From the NCBI GenBank assembly GCA_020725335.1, contig DYFF01000021.1:1-64000 (forward strand): 64,000 bases of DNA, written 5' to 3'. The translations under genes and the position numbers were made by a program. Below the pieces are notes generated by a model. The model made no database searches. It saw only the letters and a program-made list of their open reading frames with translations, and had not been told where the DNA came from. Numbering within the stretch: position 1 is the first letter of the stretch; the number at the start of each line of letters is the position of its first letter. Origin of the DNA: Thermodesulfovibrio sp. GTDB lineage: Bacteria; Nitrospirota; Thermodesulfovibrionia; Thermodesulfovibrionales; Thermodesulfovibrionaceae. Shown here piece by piece: positions 63,355-64,000 of the stretch.

Positions 63355-64000
63355 TTACTTATCAGTGGATTTGTGAGCTAGATATTTAACAAATGTTGAG
63401 GTTGTTGAACCACTTCTTCCTACAAGTGTTCTTAATACTGAACCCCAGAATGCTACAGACTCTGATATACGAGGATTTTCAGCAAGGTTATAAACCTTTG
63501 GTGAGTCCTTAAGTGCAAATACAACACCTAATCCTCCGAGATCTGTTTCTCCATAAAGTTTGAATCCTTTTGCTTTTGCTTCCTTGATAAGCGCGTCTCT
63601 GTCTCCGTATTTAATAGCTCCTGTTGGACAGGTCTTTGCACAGGCAGGTATAAGTCCAGCTCTTACTCTGTCTATACATAGATGGCATTTTGCAATCTTA
63701 CCTTTCCCACCCTGATCATATCTTGGAATATCAAAAGGACAGGCAGATTTACAGGCATGACAGGCTATGCACTTGTTTTTGTCATAGTAAACAATCCCTG
63801 TATCTTTGTCTTTTATCAATGCTCCAACAGGGCAGATTTGGACACAGGCAGGCTCACCACAGTGCATGCATCTGTGGCTTACAAAAAGCCATTTTACACC
63901 CTTTGCATCAGAAGTCTCTATAAATCTAATTCTGTTAAAGTTATTTGCATCAAGGTCTGGTGGATTCTCATGAGTACCATTATTTTTTGTCTTGCTTGCT
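63355..64000 (-). CDS. Formate dehydrogenase-type Fe-S (beta) subunit, partial; continues past the window end
   Basis: Frame extends upstream of the track ATG to the window edge: ASKTKNNGTHENPPDLDANNFNRIRFIETSDAKGVKWLFVSHRCMHCGEPACVQICPVGALIK...; four 4Fe-4S Cys motifs (CMHCGEPACVQICP, CIACHACKSACPF, CHLCIDRV, CAKTCPTGA). Confidence 0.85.
   Translation of the reverse strand, partial: ASKTKNNGTHENPPDLDANNFNRIRFIETSDAKGVKWLFVSHRCMHCGEPACVQICPVGALIKDKDTGIVYYDKNKCIACHACKSACPFDIPRYDQGGKGKIAKCHLCIDRVRAGLIPACAKTCPTGAIKYGDRDALIKEAKAKGFKLYGETDLGGLGVVFALKDSPKVYNLAENPRISESVAFWGSVLRTLVGRSGSTTSTFVKYLAHKSTDK

Noticed and set aside
1-64000. CRISPR array, prophage or integrative element with integrase
   Set aside because: No regularly spaced direct repeats, phage structural genes or integrase were seen. 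Mobile signals are limited to two decayed transposase fragments.

Overview
This looks like a bacterial chromosome segment, probably a thermophilic sulfate reducer of the Nitrospirota (Thermodesulfovibrio-like). That lineage is inferred from gene content and low GC only. From left to right: (1) 0-7.3 kb is a defence scar. A type III restriction-modification pair (mod/res) sits inside the remains of a type I RM operon (hsdM C-terminus, a 42-codon hsdS stub, hsdR C-terminal part), with a decayed IS1634-type transposase fragment at the outer edge. (2) 7.5-13.5 kb has a UvdE-type endonuclease, a secreted protein, an MsrB-MsrA fusion whose MsrB half seems to carry an internal deletion, an orphan molybdopterin oxidoreductase, a methyltransferase and a small Cys-rich protein behind a possible structured leader RNA. 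(3) 13.5-14.6 kb holds decayed FadL-type porin and IS256-type transposase remnants. (4) 14.6-21.8 kb is a hybrid Tmc/Hmc transmembrane electron-transfer operon with a 16 x CxxCH cytochrome and a small hmcD-like ORF missing from the ORF track. (5) 21.8-31.4 kb is a complete group 4 (Hyf/Hyc-like) membrane [NiFe] hydrogenase on the opposite strand. (6) 31.5-50 kb is mostly housekeeping: a CorC-like protein, IDH, a probable Re-citrate synthase-type enzyme, ilvN/ilvB, VKOR, MCP, secA, a spermidine synthase-like membrane protein and hypD. (7) 50.1-60.1 kb is an 11-subunit complex I operon (nuoA-D, H-N) with no nuoEFG. (8) 60.2-63.2 kb is a four-subunit pyruvate/2-oxoacid:ferredoxin oxidoreductase, followed by a formate dehydrogenase-type Fe-S subunit running off the window. 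I found no CRISPR array, rRNA or intact tRNA. No clearly new biological system is demonstrable from sequence alone. The best second looks are the RM-in-RM locus, the possible pseudoknotted leader at 13.19-13.26 kb and the Tmc/Hmc hybrid beside the group 4 hydrogenase.
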